64,000 bases of DNA, taken from Halobaculum marinum (GTDB taxonomy: Archaea > Halobacteriota > Halobacteria > Halobacteriales > Haloferacaceae). The position numbers were made by a program, and so were the translations under genes. Shown piece by piece: positions 23,904-32,870 of the stretch (position 1 is its first letter; every line of letters starts with the position of its first letter). The stretch is taken from contig NZ_CP119989.1 of the NCBI RefSeq assembly GCF_029338555.1, positions 1,922,001 through 1,986,000 of the forward strand, given 5' to 3'. The notes beneath the pieces are model-generated. The model did not search any database. It was not told where the DNA came from and saw nothing but the letters and a program-made list of their open reading frames with translations.

Positions 23904-24959
23904 ATGCAGACCGGGACCACCGTCACGAACGCCGCGGCGTCCGCGCCGGCCCAACTCGGGTCCGGAGCGTCGCAGGCCGGAGACAGCGTGATCGGTACGC
24001 TCACCCGGCTCTACAACGGGCTGTTGGAGGTTCCGGGGGTGAAGGTCGCCATCGTCCTGCTGTTCCTGGCGCTCGGGGCGGTCGTCGCGACGTACATCGT
24101 CCGACTCCTCGGCAGGCCGGTCGCGCGTCGCTTCGCCCGCGAGTCGGTCGCGCAGGTGGTGTTGCGCGGGTCGCGATTCGCCGTGGTGATCCTGTTCGGG
24201 TTCGTCGGGCTCAACGCCGCGGGCATCGAGTTGGGCAACATCGTCCTCTCGGTGGGTGTGTTCTCTGCGGTGGTCGGTATCATCCTCGCACCCATCGTCG
24301 GCTCGGTGATCAGCGGGCTGTTCGTCCTCGCAGACCAGCCGTTCGAGATCGGCGACATGGTGGAGTTGCCGGACGGCACCCGTGGGTTCGTCGAGGACAT
24401 CACGCTCCGCTACACCAAGATCTTCACCGTCGACAACACGTTCGAGGTGATCCCGAACTCCTACGTGCGCGACCACCGGGTGACGAACCTCTCGGCGGAG
24501 GACGAGCGCACACGGCTCACGCTCCCGATCCTCGTCACCTACGAGTCGAACATCGGACGCGCCCGGTCGCTCATCGAACGGGCCGCCGCCTCCTGTGAGG
24601 CGGTGATCGAGGGCGGGCCGGACGTGCGCATCGGCGTGGCACGCTACCCCGCGAAGCCGACGTGCTACATCGACAGTTTCGGCGACCACGGCGTCCAGAT
24701 CACGCTGCGCTACTGGGCGCGGAACCCGTACAAGCCGCTGACCGTCCGCTCGCAGGTGCAGACTGCCGTCTGGCGGATCCTCGAAGACGACCCGGACATC
24801 GACGTGGAGTTCGCGTACCCGCACAGCCACCTCGTGTTCGACGAGACGAGCGGGGTCGCGCAGGTCGCGATGCAGGAGGGCGCTCCGACTGGCGAGCGGG
24901 TGAACGCCAGAGAACCCGACGCGAGCGCCGTGGACACCCCCGCCGACTCCGACCGCTGA
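23904..24959 (+). CDS. MscS-family mechanosensitive channel (larger copy)
   Basis: A 351-residue channel protein. Three to four membrane helices lie between about 40 and 150. The pore-lining segment is G-I-I-L-A-P-I-V-G-S-V-I-S-G-L-F-V-L-A-D-Q-P-F near 132-154, followed by the MscS beta domain (E-I-G-D-M-V-E-L, G-F-V-E-D-I-T-L-R-Y-T, then I-P-N-S-Y-V). The final 40 residues are acidic and disordered. Such channels open on membrane stretch to release solutes after osmotic downshock. The start at 23904 avoids a longer frame that overlaps the divergent PAC2 gene. Confidence 0.88.
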   Translation: MQTGTTVTNAAASAPAQLGSGASQAGDSVIGTLTRLYNGLLEVPGVKVAIVLLFLALGAVVATYIVRLLGRPVARRFARESVAQVVLRGSRFAVVILFGFVGLNAAGIELGNIVLSVGVFSAVVGIILAPIVGSVISGLFVLADQPFEIGDMVELPDGTRGFVEDITLRYTKIFTVDNTFEVIPNSYVRDHRVTNLSAEDERTRLTLPILVTYESNIGRARSLIERAAASCEAVIEGGPDVRIGVARYPAKPTCYIDSFGDHGVQITLRYWARNPYKPLTVRSQVQTAVWRILEDDPDIDVEFAYPHSHLVFDETSGVAQVAMQEGAPTGERVNAREPDASAVDTPADSDR

Positions 24960-25002
24960 TCCGGTCGCTGAGTCGTCCGGTGGGAGTGTGTCGTCGCCGG
25001 TG

Positions 25003-25203
25003 TTACTCCTGCAGTTCGAACGCGACCTCGACCTCCGCCTGGTACTCGCGCCCCTCGACGGACGCGACCTCGACGCCGAACTCCGTCACCTCGACCCAGT
25101 GGACGTTGTCCAGTGTCGCCTCGGCGCGGTCGATGGCGTCGTTCGTCGCGGCGTCGAAGCTCTCGGTGCTGCGGCCGATCAAGGTGATCTTCTTGAAGAC
25201 CAT
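25003..25203 (-). CDS. dodecin (flavin-binding storage protein)
   Basis: A 66-residue dodecin, which forms dodecamers that store riboflavin or related flavins and quench their photochemistry. W36 (H-W-V-E-V-T) and Q55 (E-Y-Q-A-E-V) sit at the same positions as the flavin-stacking and flavin-contacting residues of Halobacterium salinarum dodecin. The N terminus V-F-K-K-I-T-L-I-G is typical. The gene converges with the MscS gene. It has its own upstream region ending near 25270. Confidence 0.93.
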   Translation of the reverse strand: MVFKKITLIGRSTESFDAATNDAIDRAEATLDNVHWVEVTEFGVEVASVEGREYQAEVEVAFELQE

Positions 25204-25271
25204 ATGACACACCTCACGATGAGCGGGCAAAAAGGTACGCTCGGCTGACACAGCGCCGACGCCGCGCGAAC

Positions 25272-25946
25272 TCAGCGAGTTCCGCGCCGCCCGTCGAGTC
25301 GCTCGGTGACCGCGCCGACGACGTCGGTGAGGTGCGCGGTCCCCCACGTCGCGACGATCACCGCACCGACCAGGTCGAACACGAGGTCGAGGATGGTGTC
25401 CTCGAGACCGTACTGGGTGAGCACCCGCCCGCTGCCGAGCGTCGCCGCCGCACCGCCGATGGCGAACTCGATCACTTCCCAGAACACGCCGAAGGCGGCG
25501 ACGAACACCAGGATGAACACGAACATGAACCGCGGCGGGAGGTACACCGCGTCGGTGTGCTCGTCGACCGCGCGGGCGACGGTGTAGCCGACCGCCGCCA
25601 CCACCGACGACGACAGCGCGTGGGTGAGGTGGTCGTAGAACGGGATCGGACTCGTCTCGTTGTAGAAGCTCTCGACGAGTCCCGGCACGCCGACGACGCC
25701 GAACGCGTGGAGGAAGACGGCGGTGGAGATCCACAGTGTGAGGCCCGCGTCCATCGGGAGGTCGTACTCCCGCTCCAGCGCCGCCGGGAGGAACGTGACG
25801 CCAAGCGCGACGAGGCCGTTGACGACGACGCCGGTCGACCCCCGCTCGATGCCGATGCCGACGAACATGATCATGAGCACCTGCATCGCGCGCGTCGCCT
25901 GCCGCTGTCGCCGCGCCGAGATGCCCAGGACGTCGCGGACTTTCAT
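25272..25946 (-). CDS. polytopic membrane protein (DUF2238/YjdF-like)
   Basis: A 224-residue protein with about six membrane helices. The pattern [12 protein letters not shown] in the middle and [12 protein letters not shown] near the third quarter are typical of the YjdF/DUF2238-type membrane family, whose function is not known. It overlaps the preceding membrane gene by 4 nt (ATGA at 25943-25946), so the two are co-translated and may form one complex. Confidence 0.72.
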   Translation of the reverse strand: MKVRDVLGISARRQRQATRAMQVLMIMFVGIGIERGSTGVVVNGLVALGVTFLPAALEREYDLPMDAGLTLWISTAVFLHAFGVVGVPGLVESFYNETSPIPFYDHLTHALSSSVVAAVGYTVARAVDEHTDAVYLPPRFMFVFILVFVAAFGVFWEVIEFAIGGAAATLGSGRVLTQYGLEDTILDLVFDLVGAVIVATWGTAHLTDVVGAVTERLDGRRGTR

Positions 25947-26581
25947 GCCTCGGCCACCTCCACGTCGATCCGCGCGGCGCCGTCGGCGCGCCGGCGGAAG
26001 TAGTACTCGAACAGGAGTCCAGCGACGACACCCGCGAGCGTCGCGGCGACGAAGTCCCACATGAGCGCCGTCTCGACGACGTGCTCGGGACGCCCGTCGA
26101 GCAGGTAGCTCGTGCCCAACAGCGTGTCCGCGAAGTAGCGTCCCACCGCCCACACGCCCGCCGCGGCCATCGTCGTCAGCGTCACGAAGAACACCGCGAA
26201 CGAGTGCGTCATCCGGACGGGTGTGAACACGTCCAACTCGACGGCGATGATGAGCGCCACCGTCGCCACCGCGAGGAACGTGGTCACCCTGCCTGTGAAG
26301 GTGACACCACCGACCGTCTCGCCGACGACGAGCGTCCGCCCGATCGCTGGCAACGACGCGAGTGCCAGCACCTCCCACGGGAGCATCGCCGTCGCGTCCC
26401 GGAACGCCACCGGCGGGACGAGGGCGATGGCGACCATCGCGACGACGAACGCCCCCCACACCTGCTCCCCGACGACCAGTTCGCGGACCGCCACGGCGAC
26501 GGTGAACGCGAGCACCAGCCATCCGAGGGCGGCGTTCGTTCGCCGCTCCTCGACCACGGCCCGAAGCCCCGACTGCGTCAT
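25943..26581 (-). CDS. polytopic membrane protein, partner of the gene at 25272
   Basis: A 212-residue protein with six or so hydrophobic helices (about 18-33, 38-58, 64-82, 97-115, 125-145 and 170-190). It ends in a charged tail ([17 protein letters not shown]). Some of its features (a [13 protein letters not shown] segment) resemble its downstream neighbour. No named family. It is coupled to the DUF2238-like gene by an ATGA overlap, so they are probably one functional unit. Confidence 0.68.
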   Translation of the reverse strand: MTQSGLRAVVEERRTNAALGWLVLAFTVAVAVRELVVGEQVWGAFVVAMVAIALVPPVAFRDATAMLPWEVLALASLPAIGRTLVVGETVGGVTFTGRVTTFLAVATVALIIAVELDVFTPVRMTHSFAVFFVTLTTMAAAGVWAVGRYFADTLLGTSYLLDGRPEHVVETALMWDFVAATLAGVVAGLLFEYYFRRRADGAARIDVEVAEA

Positions 26582-26656
26582 TAGCGGTTCAGTGGGCCGC
26601 CGTCGGGTAAAAGTGCCGGCCTCCGAAGACCTCCCGGTGCCGTTCGCGACGGGTCG

Positions 26657-27652
26657 TCAGGCGACGCCCGCGAGGTACGCGAGCAGGTACGCCGCCGCCG
26701 CGAGCGTGACGGCGGTGAGCCCGGTGAACAGCGCCCGCTCGACGCCCGGAGCAGCGAACTCCGGTGCCAGCGCCGCCCGGCCGCGCCGCCGCACGCGGAC
26801 GGGGATCACACCGACCGCCCCCACGGCGAGCACCGAGAACACGAACGGGTACGACAGGTCGAGCGTCGGCGCGGGGATGACGAACACGCTCGCGGCGTAG
26901 CCAGCGCCGGCCATCGCCCGGGGGTCGATGAGTCGCGGGAGGTCGAACGGGCGCACCTCGCGCCCCTCGATTTCCGCCCGGAGGCGACTCCAGACGAGGA
27001 CGGCGGCCCAGACGGTCGCCAACTCGACGGCGAACGCGCCCAGCAGGTGCACCACCGGGTCGCCGGCCAACTCGACACGCCCGTTCAACACCTCCGTCGC
27101 GAACGGGTACAGCAGCGCCGGCGGTTCGCCAGTGAACACGTCGCCGAACGGGTGGGAGACGAGGCCGACGAGCGCGAGCGTGAACGTCGTCCGCGCCGAG
27201 AGGTCGCTGCGACGCCGGATACCCTCGCCCAGTGCGAGCGCGGTCGCGACGAACGCGACCGTGACGAACGCCGCCAAGCCGCCCCCGACGGTTGCGGTGA
27301 CCGCGACGAGGCCCGCCGCCAGCGCGAGTGCGACGGCACGAGCGGCGACCCGACCGTCGACCCACGCCGCCGCCGCGAGTGCGACGACCGGCGCGACGAC
27401 GACCGAGTGCGTGACCGCCCGGTGGACGACGTTCCCGGTCGACCAGAACGACTCCGCCAGGCCGAGCGCGCCGGCGCCGCTCCCCAGACTGGCGGCGACG
27501 CCGACGAGCGCGTACCCGATGTCAACGTCGGGTGCGGCGGCGAACAGCCCCGCGACGACGCCGTACGCGAGTGCTCTCGACGGGTCCCGGCCCGTCCGGC
27601 GGGCGAGGACGGCGACCACCGCGAACGCCGCCAACGCGTGACCCACGAACAT
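26657..27652 (-). CDS. YdjM-like membrane-bound metal-dependent hydrolase
   Basis: A 331-residue membrane protein with the YdjM/DUF457 metal motifs: a G-H near the N terminus (V-G-H-A), A-A-P-D-V-D-I near 39-45, H-R-A-V-T-H-S near 77-83, and V-S-H-P-F-G-D-V-F-T near 165-174. Around ten hydrophobic segments span the rest. The family is described as metal-dependent membrane hydrolases, but the substrate is unknown. The bacterial member is SOS-regulated; no such control is visible here. An AT-rich stretch just upstream (27660-27685) is a likely promoter. Confidence 0.82.
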   Translation of the reverse strand: MFVGHALAAFAVVAVLARRTGRDPSRALAYGVVAGLFAAAPDVDIGYALVGVAASLGSGAGALGLAESFWSTGNVVHRAVTHSVVVAPVVALAAAAWVDGRVAARAVALALAAGLVAVTATVGGGLAAFVTVAFVATALALGEGIRRRSDLSARTTFTLALVGLVSHPFGDVFTGEPPALLYPFATEVLNGRVELAGDPVVHLLGAFAVELATVWAAVLVWSRLRAEIEGREVRPFDLPRLIDPRAMAGAGYAASVFVIPAPTLDLSYPFVFSVLAVGAVGVIPVRVRRRGRAALAPEFAAPGVERALFTGLTAVTLAAAAYLLAYLAGVA

Positions 27653-27748
27653 GAGAGGTTAGTACCCCCTCATCGGATTTAAGTCCGCGGCTCAATCCGT
27701 CACACGCCACCACGGCACACCCCGTACCTGTTCGGGCACAGCGCCGGT

Positions 27749-28339
27749 TCAGTCGTCTGCGGTCGCCGCGACCGTCGTCTCGGTGTCCACGTCGTCGATC
27801 TTGGTCCACTTCTTCTCGATCTCGGCGTTGCCGCGGACGACGGTGTCGTCGTCGACGGTGAGGCGGGTCTTGCGGAGTTCGATGGACTGCACAACCCCCT
27901 CGGTGCCGCCGATGTCGACGGTGTCGCCGGGGTTGAAGTCCCGGTCGCGCAGGAGGTAGACGCCGGCGACGGCGTCGGCGATCATGCTCGACGTGGCGTA
28001 GGAGACGCCCAGCGCGAGGAAGCCCGCCGCCGTCCCGAGCGACGTGGCGATGCCCTCGAGGCCGACGATGGAGAGGAACGACAGGCCGACGCCGAACCAG
28101 AGGAACACCGCGACGACGGTGGCGACGAACTGCCGGTACACTGGCGACTCGCCCGGTACCGTGCGCCTCAGGAACGCCTTGAGGACGGTCATGACGACTT
28201 TGATCCCCACACTGGCGATCACGAGGAAGACCACGCCCGCGAGGACGTCCGGGAGTGCCGCGGTGATGTCGGTGACGAAGCGGTTGAGCGCCTCCTCGAC
28301 GAGTGACTGCCCGGACTGGAGCGGGAGTGTGTCGGTCAT
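27749..28339 (-). CDS. small MscS-family channel protein (copy 2)
   Basis: A 196-residue protein with three N-terminal membrane helices (about 30-50, 65-88 and 90-120) and a short MscS beta domain (F-N-P-G-D-T-V-D-I-G-G-T-E-G-V-V-Q-S-I-E-L-R-K-T-R-L). It lacks the large C-terminal alpha/beta domain of the product at 23904, so it is a short-form channel or a related membrane sensor. The start at 28339 is clear. Transcription is independent of the neighbouring zinc-ribbon gene by position alone (70-nt gap). Confidence 0.83.
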   Translation of the reverse strand: MTDTLPLQSGQSLVEEALNRFVTDITAALPDVLAGVVFLVIASVGIKVVMTVLKAFLRRTVPGESPVYRQFVATVVAVFLWFGVGLSFLSIVGLEGIATSLGTAAGFLALGVSYATSSMIADAVAGVYLLRDRDFNPGDTVDIGGTEGVVQSIELRKTRLTVDDDTVVRGNAEIEKKWTKIDDVDTETTVAATADD

Positions 28340-28408
28340 GCCCGGGTGTGCGAGCGGGTGGGTCTTAGCATCCCTGCCCGCGGTCGTCGCACGCGGCGGT
28401 GGGACTCG

Positions 28409-28651
28409 TCACTCGTGTGCCGCGTCCCACTCGTCGGGCTTGCGGATGTTCCCGCACTCGTTGCACTCGATGCGGCCCATCGAGTCCATCGCGTTGTTCA
28501 CCGTCTCGCAGTTGCCACAGAAGTAGCCCCAGCGGACGTCGCCCGACTCGTCGGCGTACGTGTGGAAGAACGGCGCCTTCGCGCCGCGCTCGCCGACCGC
28601 GCGGTCGACGTAGAGGTCGCCCGCGGCCGTCTCGACGACTTCGAGGTTCAT
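28409..28651 (-). CDS. DUF5816-like zinc-ribbon protein
   Basis: An 80-residue soluble protein with two C-x-x-C pairs (Y-F-C-G-N-C-E-T and I-E-C-N-E-C-G-N), which form a four-cysteine zinc ribbon in the second half. The first half has a beta-rich segment with F-F-H-T-Y. It resembles a family named DUF5816, common in haloarchaea; the match is by recognition. No function is known. Start at 28651. Confidence 0.72.
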   Translation of the reverse strand: MNLEVVETAAGDLYVDRAVGERGAKAPFFHTYADESGDVRWGYFCGNCETVNNAMDSMGRIECNECGNIRKPDEWDAAHE

Positions 28652-28727
28652 ACCATCTGGAGGGAGCCGACGCTGTTGAACATTCTGGGTCCGAAACTGA
28701 AGACGCAGCGGTCCACCGGACGTGTGC

Positions 28728-29096
28728 TTACGTCCGGAACGACTCGCCGCAGCCACACTCGGCCTCGACGTTCGGGTTCTCGACGTGGAAGCCGGCCGCC
28801 TGCAGCCCCGACTCGTAGTCGAGCGTCGAGCCGCCGATGTAGTTCATCGACGCCGGGTCGACGAACACACGCAGGCCGTGTTGTTCGGTGATGCGGTCGT
28901 CCTCCTCGGGTTCGGTGTCGAAGCGCATCCCGTAGGACAGCCCCGCACAGCCGCCCTGCTGGACGAACAGCCGCAGGCCGCTCACGTCGGTGTTCATCCC
29001 CTCGCACTCCATGAGCGACACCGCTTCCTCGGCGGCCGCCGGCGTCACCGTGACGGCCGTGTCGAGGTCGCCGCCCCCGGACGCGTCGGTACTCAT
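28728..29096 (-). CDS. IscA/ErpA-family iron-sulfur assembly protein
   Basis: A 122-residue A-type carrier with the three conserved cysteines: one in G-G-C-A-G-L-S-Y-G near 50 and two in E-C-G-C-G-E-S-F near the C terminus. These proteins hold or pass on Fe-S clusters or iron to apo-proteins. The start at 29096 has a TATA box 27 nt upstream, so the transcript is probably leaderless. No iscS or sufBCD genes are near, so it works with partners encoded elsewhere. Confidence 0.9.
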   Translation of the reverse strand: MSTDASGGGDLDTAVTVTPAAAEEAVSLMECEGMNTDVSGLRLFVQQGGCAGLSYGMRFDTEPEEDDRITEQHGLRVFVDPASMNYIGGSTLDYESGLQAAGFHVENPNVEAECGCGESFRT

Positions 29097-29119
29097 GGAA
29101 GATAGATCCGGGCACACGC

Positions 29120-29127
29120 GTATAACC
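29120..29127 (-). promoter_or_regulatory. TATA-like element of the IscA-type gene
   Basis: GGTTATAC on the minus strand is centred about 27 nt upstream of the start codon at 29096, which fits a leaderless archaeal promoter. Confidence 0.55.
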
Positions 29128-29217
29128 CTGACGCCGGGTGGCACCGATATCCGGTATCTCGGGCGATTCGGCGCCTCACTCGGCTCCATCGACCCGTCGT
29201 GCATCGCCTCAGCCGCG

Positions 29218-30000
29218 CTACACGCGAGCGGTGGCGACGAGCGACCCGGGTTCGACCACGTCCGCCTCGACGCGGACCTCTCGGAACCCGGCGCGGTCGA
29301 GGGCGTCGGCGAGTTCCGCCGGGTCGAACGTCCGGATCGGTTCGCGCTCGCGCGCGACGGCGCCCTCGTTCGTCCGGTTGTCGGTGACCCGGTAGTCGGC
29401 GACTCTGACGAGGTCGCCGGTGGCGTCGCCGGCGTCGACCACGTCGACGGCGCGCTCGGCGACGTACCGGTCGTCGCGGAACACCGACGGGGAGTCCTCG
29501 GCCAGCGCCCGGCGGTCGGCCACCGCGTCGACGACGAGCGTGCCGCCGTCGTGGAGGTGGCGCCGCAGCGTCGCGAATCCCCGGTCGAGCGCCTCGCCGT
29601 GGAGATTCGCCGTGAGGTAGTCCAGCGAGACGGCGGCGTCGAAGCGCCGCTGCAGGTCGAGCGTCGGGTCCGACACGTCGCCCTCCACCAGCGAGACGCC
29701 CTCGCTGGCGGCCACGTGGCTGCCGGCGATAGAGAGCAACTCGGCAGACGCGTCGAGGCCGACGACGGCCCCGTGGCGGTCGGCGAGCGCGGGGAGGTGC
29801 CGGCCGACGCCACAGCCAGCGTCCAACACCACCCGCGCGCTCCGCGGCACTCGTTCGGTGACCGCCAACACCTGTGCGTCGTAGCGCGCCTCCGCGGTGA
29901 CGAGCAGTCGCTCGTAGATGGGTGCGAGCGTGGTGTACAGCGAGTGGTCTCCCCCAGGCTCCGAGAGGACGGCGTTACACGCGTCCGCGAAGGTTGGCAT
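29218..30000 (-). CDS. class I SAM-dependent methyltransferase
   Basis: A 260-residue methyltransferase with the SAM-binding motif V-V-L-D-A-G-C-G-V-G-R-H-L at about 57-69, the acidic post-II G-L-D-A-S near 80, and V-E-G-D-V near the third strand. The C-terminal part (about 180-260) is a family-specific domain. The substrate cannot be told. Start at 30000 (M-P-T-F-A-D-A) is preferred to an upstream ATG at 30048. It follows hisD on the same strand with a 76-nt gap. Confidence 0.83.
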   Translation of the reverse strand: MPTFADACNAVLSEPGGDHSLYTTLAPIYERLLVTAEARYDAQVLAVTERVPRSARVVLDAGCGVGRHLPALADRHGAVVGLDASAELLSIAGSHVAASEGVSLVEGDVSDPTLDLQRRFDAAVSLDYLTANLHGEALDRGFATLRRHLHDGGTLVVDAVADRRALAEDSPSVFRDDRYVAERAVDVVDAGDATGDLVRVADYRVTDNRTNEGAVAREREPIRTFDPAELADALDRAGFREVRVEADVVEPGSLVATARV

Positions 30001-30076
30001 CGTCCGGGCTTGGAGGGCCCTGGGTATAGCCGTGGTGGGGACCCTCACGTAGGCCGTCAGGTCAGGGTCGCCGACA

Positions 30077-31357
30077 CTACTCCTCGTCGTCGAAGCGCGC
30101 GCGGACGCTCTCGGCGTGCGCCTCCAACCCCTCGGCCTCCGCGAGCGTCGTCACCGTGTCCGCGAGGTCGCGAAGGCCGGTCGCCGAGAGCCGCTGGACG
30201 GTCGACGAGCGCAGGAACGTCTCCGTCGACAGGCCGCCGAACGCCTTGGCGCCGCCGTTCGTCGGGAGCACGTGGTTCGTCCCCGAGGCGTAGTCGCCGG
30301 CGGCGACGGGGGTGTAGCGCCCGAGGAACGCCGAGCCGACGTTGGTGATCCGGTCGAGCAGTTCCTCGTCGTCGGTCGCTTGGATCGAGAGGTGCTCGGC
30401 GGCGTACTCCTCGGCGAACAGCACCGCCTCCGGCATCGACCGCGCGACGAGGACGCCCGAGGCGTCGTTGTCGAGGGCGGCCTCGATGGTCTCGCTCCGC
30501 TCGCGTTCGGGCGCTCTGTCGTCGAGTTCCTCGCAGACCGCCTCGGCGAGCGACGCGGAGTCGGTCACCGCGACGACGGATGCGTTCGGGTCGTGTTCCG
30601 CCTGCGCGAGCAGGTCGGCGGCGACCGCCGTCGGGTCGGCGGTGTCGTCCGCGAGGACGAGCACCTCGGAGGGGCCCGCGAGGAAGTCGATCTCAACGTC
30701 GCCGCGGACCTCGGCTTTCGCCGCAGTGACCCACTTGTTGCCCGGGCCGACGACCTTGCGGACGCGCGTCACCGTCTCGGTGCCGTACGCCAGCGCCGCG
30801 ACGCCCTGTGCGCCACCGACGGAGTAGACGGCGTCGGCGCCGGCCTCGTGGATCGCCGCGAGCGTCGCGGGGTTGAGTTCGTCCGCCGGCGGCGTCACGA
30901 CGGCGACGTGCTCGACGCCAGCGACCTTCGCCGGCACGACGCCCATGATGGCAGAGGAGGGGTAGGCGGCGGTGCCGCCGGGGACGTACACGCCGACGCG
31001 GTCGAGGGGGCGGAAGCGCTTGCCCAACTCGCGACCGTCGCCGAACTCGCGGGTCCAGTCCTCAGGTAGTTGCGCCTCGTGGAACGCCTCGACGTTCGCA
31101 ATCGACTCGCGAATCGCCGCGAGCACGTCGTCGTCGACGGCGTCGACGGCCCGTTCCGCCTCATCGGTGATGTCGATGTTCGCCACCTCGACGCCGTCGA
31201 ACTCGCGGGAGAACTCCCGGATCGCGGCGTCGCCCTCGTCGCGGACGCGCTCGACGATGTCGCGCACGTCGCCTCGCACCGCGTCGACGCCGGCGTCGCG
31301 CTCGAAGAACGCCCGCCGCTCGTCTGGCGAGAGGTCGGCGACCTGTCTCGGCTCCAT
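30077..31357 (-). CDS. hisD: histidinol dehydrogenase
   Basis: A 426-residue protein that matches histidinol dehydrogenase, which makes histidine from histidinol in two NAD-dependent steps at a zinc site. Visible features are V-Y-V-P-G-G-T-A-A-Y-P-S-S (about 116-128), the N-K-W-V-T-A-A-K segment, D-F-L-A-G-P-S-E-V, the A-E-H-D-P-N zinc region, and the catalytic E-Y-A-A-E-H-L-S-I pair. The length is that of the family. It stands alone, without other his genes, as is common in haloarchaea. A TATA box lies 27 nt before the start. Confidence 0.96.
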   Translation of the reverse strand: MEPRQVADLSPDERRAFFERDAGVDAVRGDVRDIVERVRDEGDAAIREFSREFDGVEVANIDITDEAERAVDAVDDDVLAAIRESIANVEAFHEAQLPEDWTREFGDGRELGKRFRPLDRVGVYVPGGTAAYPSSAIMGVVPAKVAGVEHVAVVTPPADELNPATLAAIHEAGADAVYSVGGAQGVAALAYGTETVTRVRKVVGPGNKWVTAAKAEVRGDVEIDFLAGPSEVLVLADDTADPTAVAADLLAQAEHDPNASVVAVTDSASLAEAVCEELDDRAPERERSETIEAALDNDASGVLVARSMPEAVLFAEEYAAEHLSIQATDDEELLDRITNVGSAFLGRYTPVAAGDYASGTNHVLPTNGGAKAFGGLSTETFLRSSTVQRLSATGLRDLADTVTTLAEAEGLEAHAESVRARFDDEE

Positions 31358-31379
31358 GTGCGTCGCGACGAGCGCCGGG

Positions 31380-31387
31380 GGTAAACC
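31380..31387 (-). promoter_or_regulatory. TATA-like element of hisD
   Basis: GGTTTACC on the minus strand is centred about 27 nt upstream of the hisD start codon, consistent with a leaderless transcript. The short space to the divergent Nudix gene means both may share this region. Confidence 0.5.
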
Positions 31388-31402
31388 GTTCCCGGAACGC
31401 GT

Positions 31403-32014
31403 ATGCCAGTCGCGCCGAGTCGGCGAGACGTGACCGACGACGCTCGCGGCGCCTCCACGTCCATCGACCGACACGAACGGGACCCCCGCCGAGAGTACGA
31501 CGACGTCATCGTGAACAGCGTCGACACCGAACGGCCAGCCGAGGAACTCCGCACCCTCCGCGCAGAGAACGAGGCGATCCGCGAGGGGTGGGTCGCCGCG
31601 GGCGTCGTCCTCGACCCCAGCGACCGAGTGCTCGTCGTCGACCTGACCGACCGCGGGTGGGCATTGCCGGGCGGGACCGCGCTCCCGGACGAACCCTTAG
31701 CGGCGACGGTCGAGCGCGAGGTGCGAGAGGAGACCGGCGTCGACGCCGACGCAGTTCGTCCCCACGCCATCCACGACGAGACGATCCGGGTGGCCAGCGA
31801 ATCCGCCGCGACCGCCGGCGACGAGGTCCCGCCGACCCCGTTCCGCGTCGTCCATTTCGAACTGCGTGCGAGCACGGCGAGCGTCCCCGAGGACCTCGCC
31901 GCCCTCGGCGACGACGACGAGACGGTCCGCGCGGTCGAGTGGCGCGAGGACCTCCCCGCGGACATCTACGGCGGTGACTGGACGGAGCGCGTGTACGAGC
32001 GTGTCCTGTCCTGA
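31403..32014 (+). CDS. Nudix hydrolase
   Basis: A Nudix-domain protein of up to 203 residues. The Nudix box is complete: G-G-T-A-L-P-D-E-P-L-A-A-T-V-E-R-E-V at about 93-110, then R-E-E-T-G-V. The enzyme would cleave a nucleoside diphosphate linked to another group; the substrate is unknown. Residues 1-36 are polar and poorly conserved. GTG codons at 31430 and 31511 are later possible starts, the latter giving a more typical length of 167. Divergent from hisD with a 45-nt gap. Confidence 0.83.
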   Translation: MPVAPSRRDVTDDARGASTSIDRHERDPRREYDDVIVNSVDTERPAEELRTLRAENEAIREGWVAAGVVLDPSDRVLVVDLTDRGWALPGGTALPDEPLAATVEREVREETGVDADAVRPHAIHDETIRVASESAATAGDEVPPTPFRVVHFELRASTASVPEDLAALGDDDETVRAVEWREDLPADIYGGDWTERVYERVLS

Positions 32015-32023
32015 CTCGGAGAC

Positions 32024-32776
32024 TCAGGCGCCCAACTCGCGGTCGTCGGCGCCAGTTGTCGTCTCCGCTGGGTCGTCGGCGTCGTCGTCGACGCTCCGCC
32101 AGTAGAACCGCGGGCCGAGAACGAGGTATCCGAGCGCGAGGAACAGCAGCGCGAACGCGAACGACTCGCCGGCCATCCCGGTGAGCAGGATGGCGAGCGC
32201 TTGCACGACGCCCATCACGAGCGCGTCCTGCGGGTGGAGGTCGGGGTAGCGGATCGGCGTCACCATCAGCGGTGCCGACACTGCCGCGAGGCCGAGCACG
32301 ACCGCCGGACTCCCCAGTCCGGCCAGCACCGACGCCGCGAGGATGGTCGCCGCGAGCGTCGTCTGCACGCCGTGAGTGGTCTTGGCGCCGGAGTCCTCGA
32401 CGGTGTAGACGGCGAGGCGGATCACGGCGAACGCGACGTACGCCGCGGGGACGAGCAAGCCGGCGGTGTACACGATCGGCGCCGCGTCGAACGGGTACGC
32501 GTCGGTCACGGTCGCGGCGACGAGGAGGGCGGGCGCGACGCCAAAGGAGGCCACGTCGGCCAGCGAGTCGAGGTGCGGCCCGACCGCGGTACCGCCGTAG
32601 CGGCGCGCGAGCACGCCGTCGAGGCCGTCGGCCACCGCCCCCAACAGGACGAGTCGGGCGGCGAGGCCAGGGTCGACGAACACGAGCGCGGCGGCGAGCG
32701 TCCCGAGCGCGGCGTTGCCCGCGGTGACCGCGTCCGCGAGGCCGAGCCGGGAGAGGAACCGCGGCCGGTCGGTCAT
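32024..32776 (-). CDS. CDP-alcohol phosphatidyltransferase (archaetidylserine synthase-like)
   Basis: A 250-residue membrane enzyme with the signature D-G-x2-A-R-x7-G-x3-D-x3-D at D53-G54, A57-R58, G66, D70 and D74. About seven membrane helices follow the usual plan. It belongs to the PssA-like branch and probably makes archaetidylserine (or a related lipid) from CDP-archaeol. The last 25 residues are acidic and disordered. Start at 32776; the upstream ATG at 32836 adds 20 unlikely residues. It converges with the Nudix gene. Confidence 0.85.
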   Translation of the reverse strand: MTDRPRFLSRLGLADAVTAGNAALGTLAAALVFVDPGLAARLVLLGAVADGLDGVLARRYGGTAVGPHLDSLADVASFGVAPALLVAATVTDAYPFDAAPIVYTAGLLVPAAYVAFAVIRLAVYTVEDSGAKTTHGVQTTLAATILAASVLAGLGSPAVVLGLAAVSAPLMVTPIRYPDLHPQDALVMGVVQALAILLTGMAGESFAFALLFLALGYLVLGPRFYWRSVDDDADDPAETTTGADDRELGA

Positions 32777-32870
32777 ACCCGGGCCGACGCCACCGTGTGC
32801 CGTATCGTTTTCCATCCGGTTCGACGCGCGGACCACGCCGACTAAATCGCTCCACCCCCTGCGTTCGGGT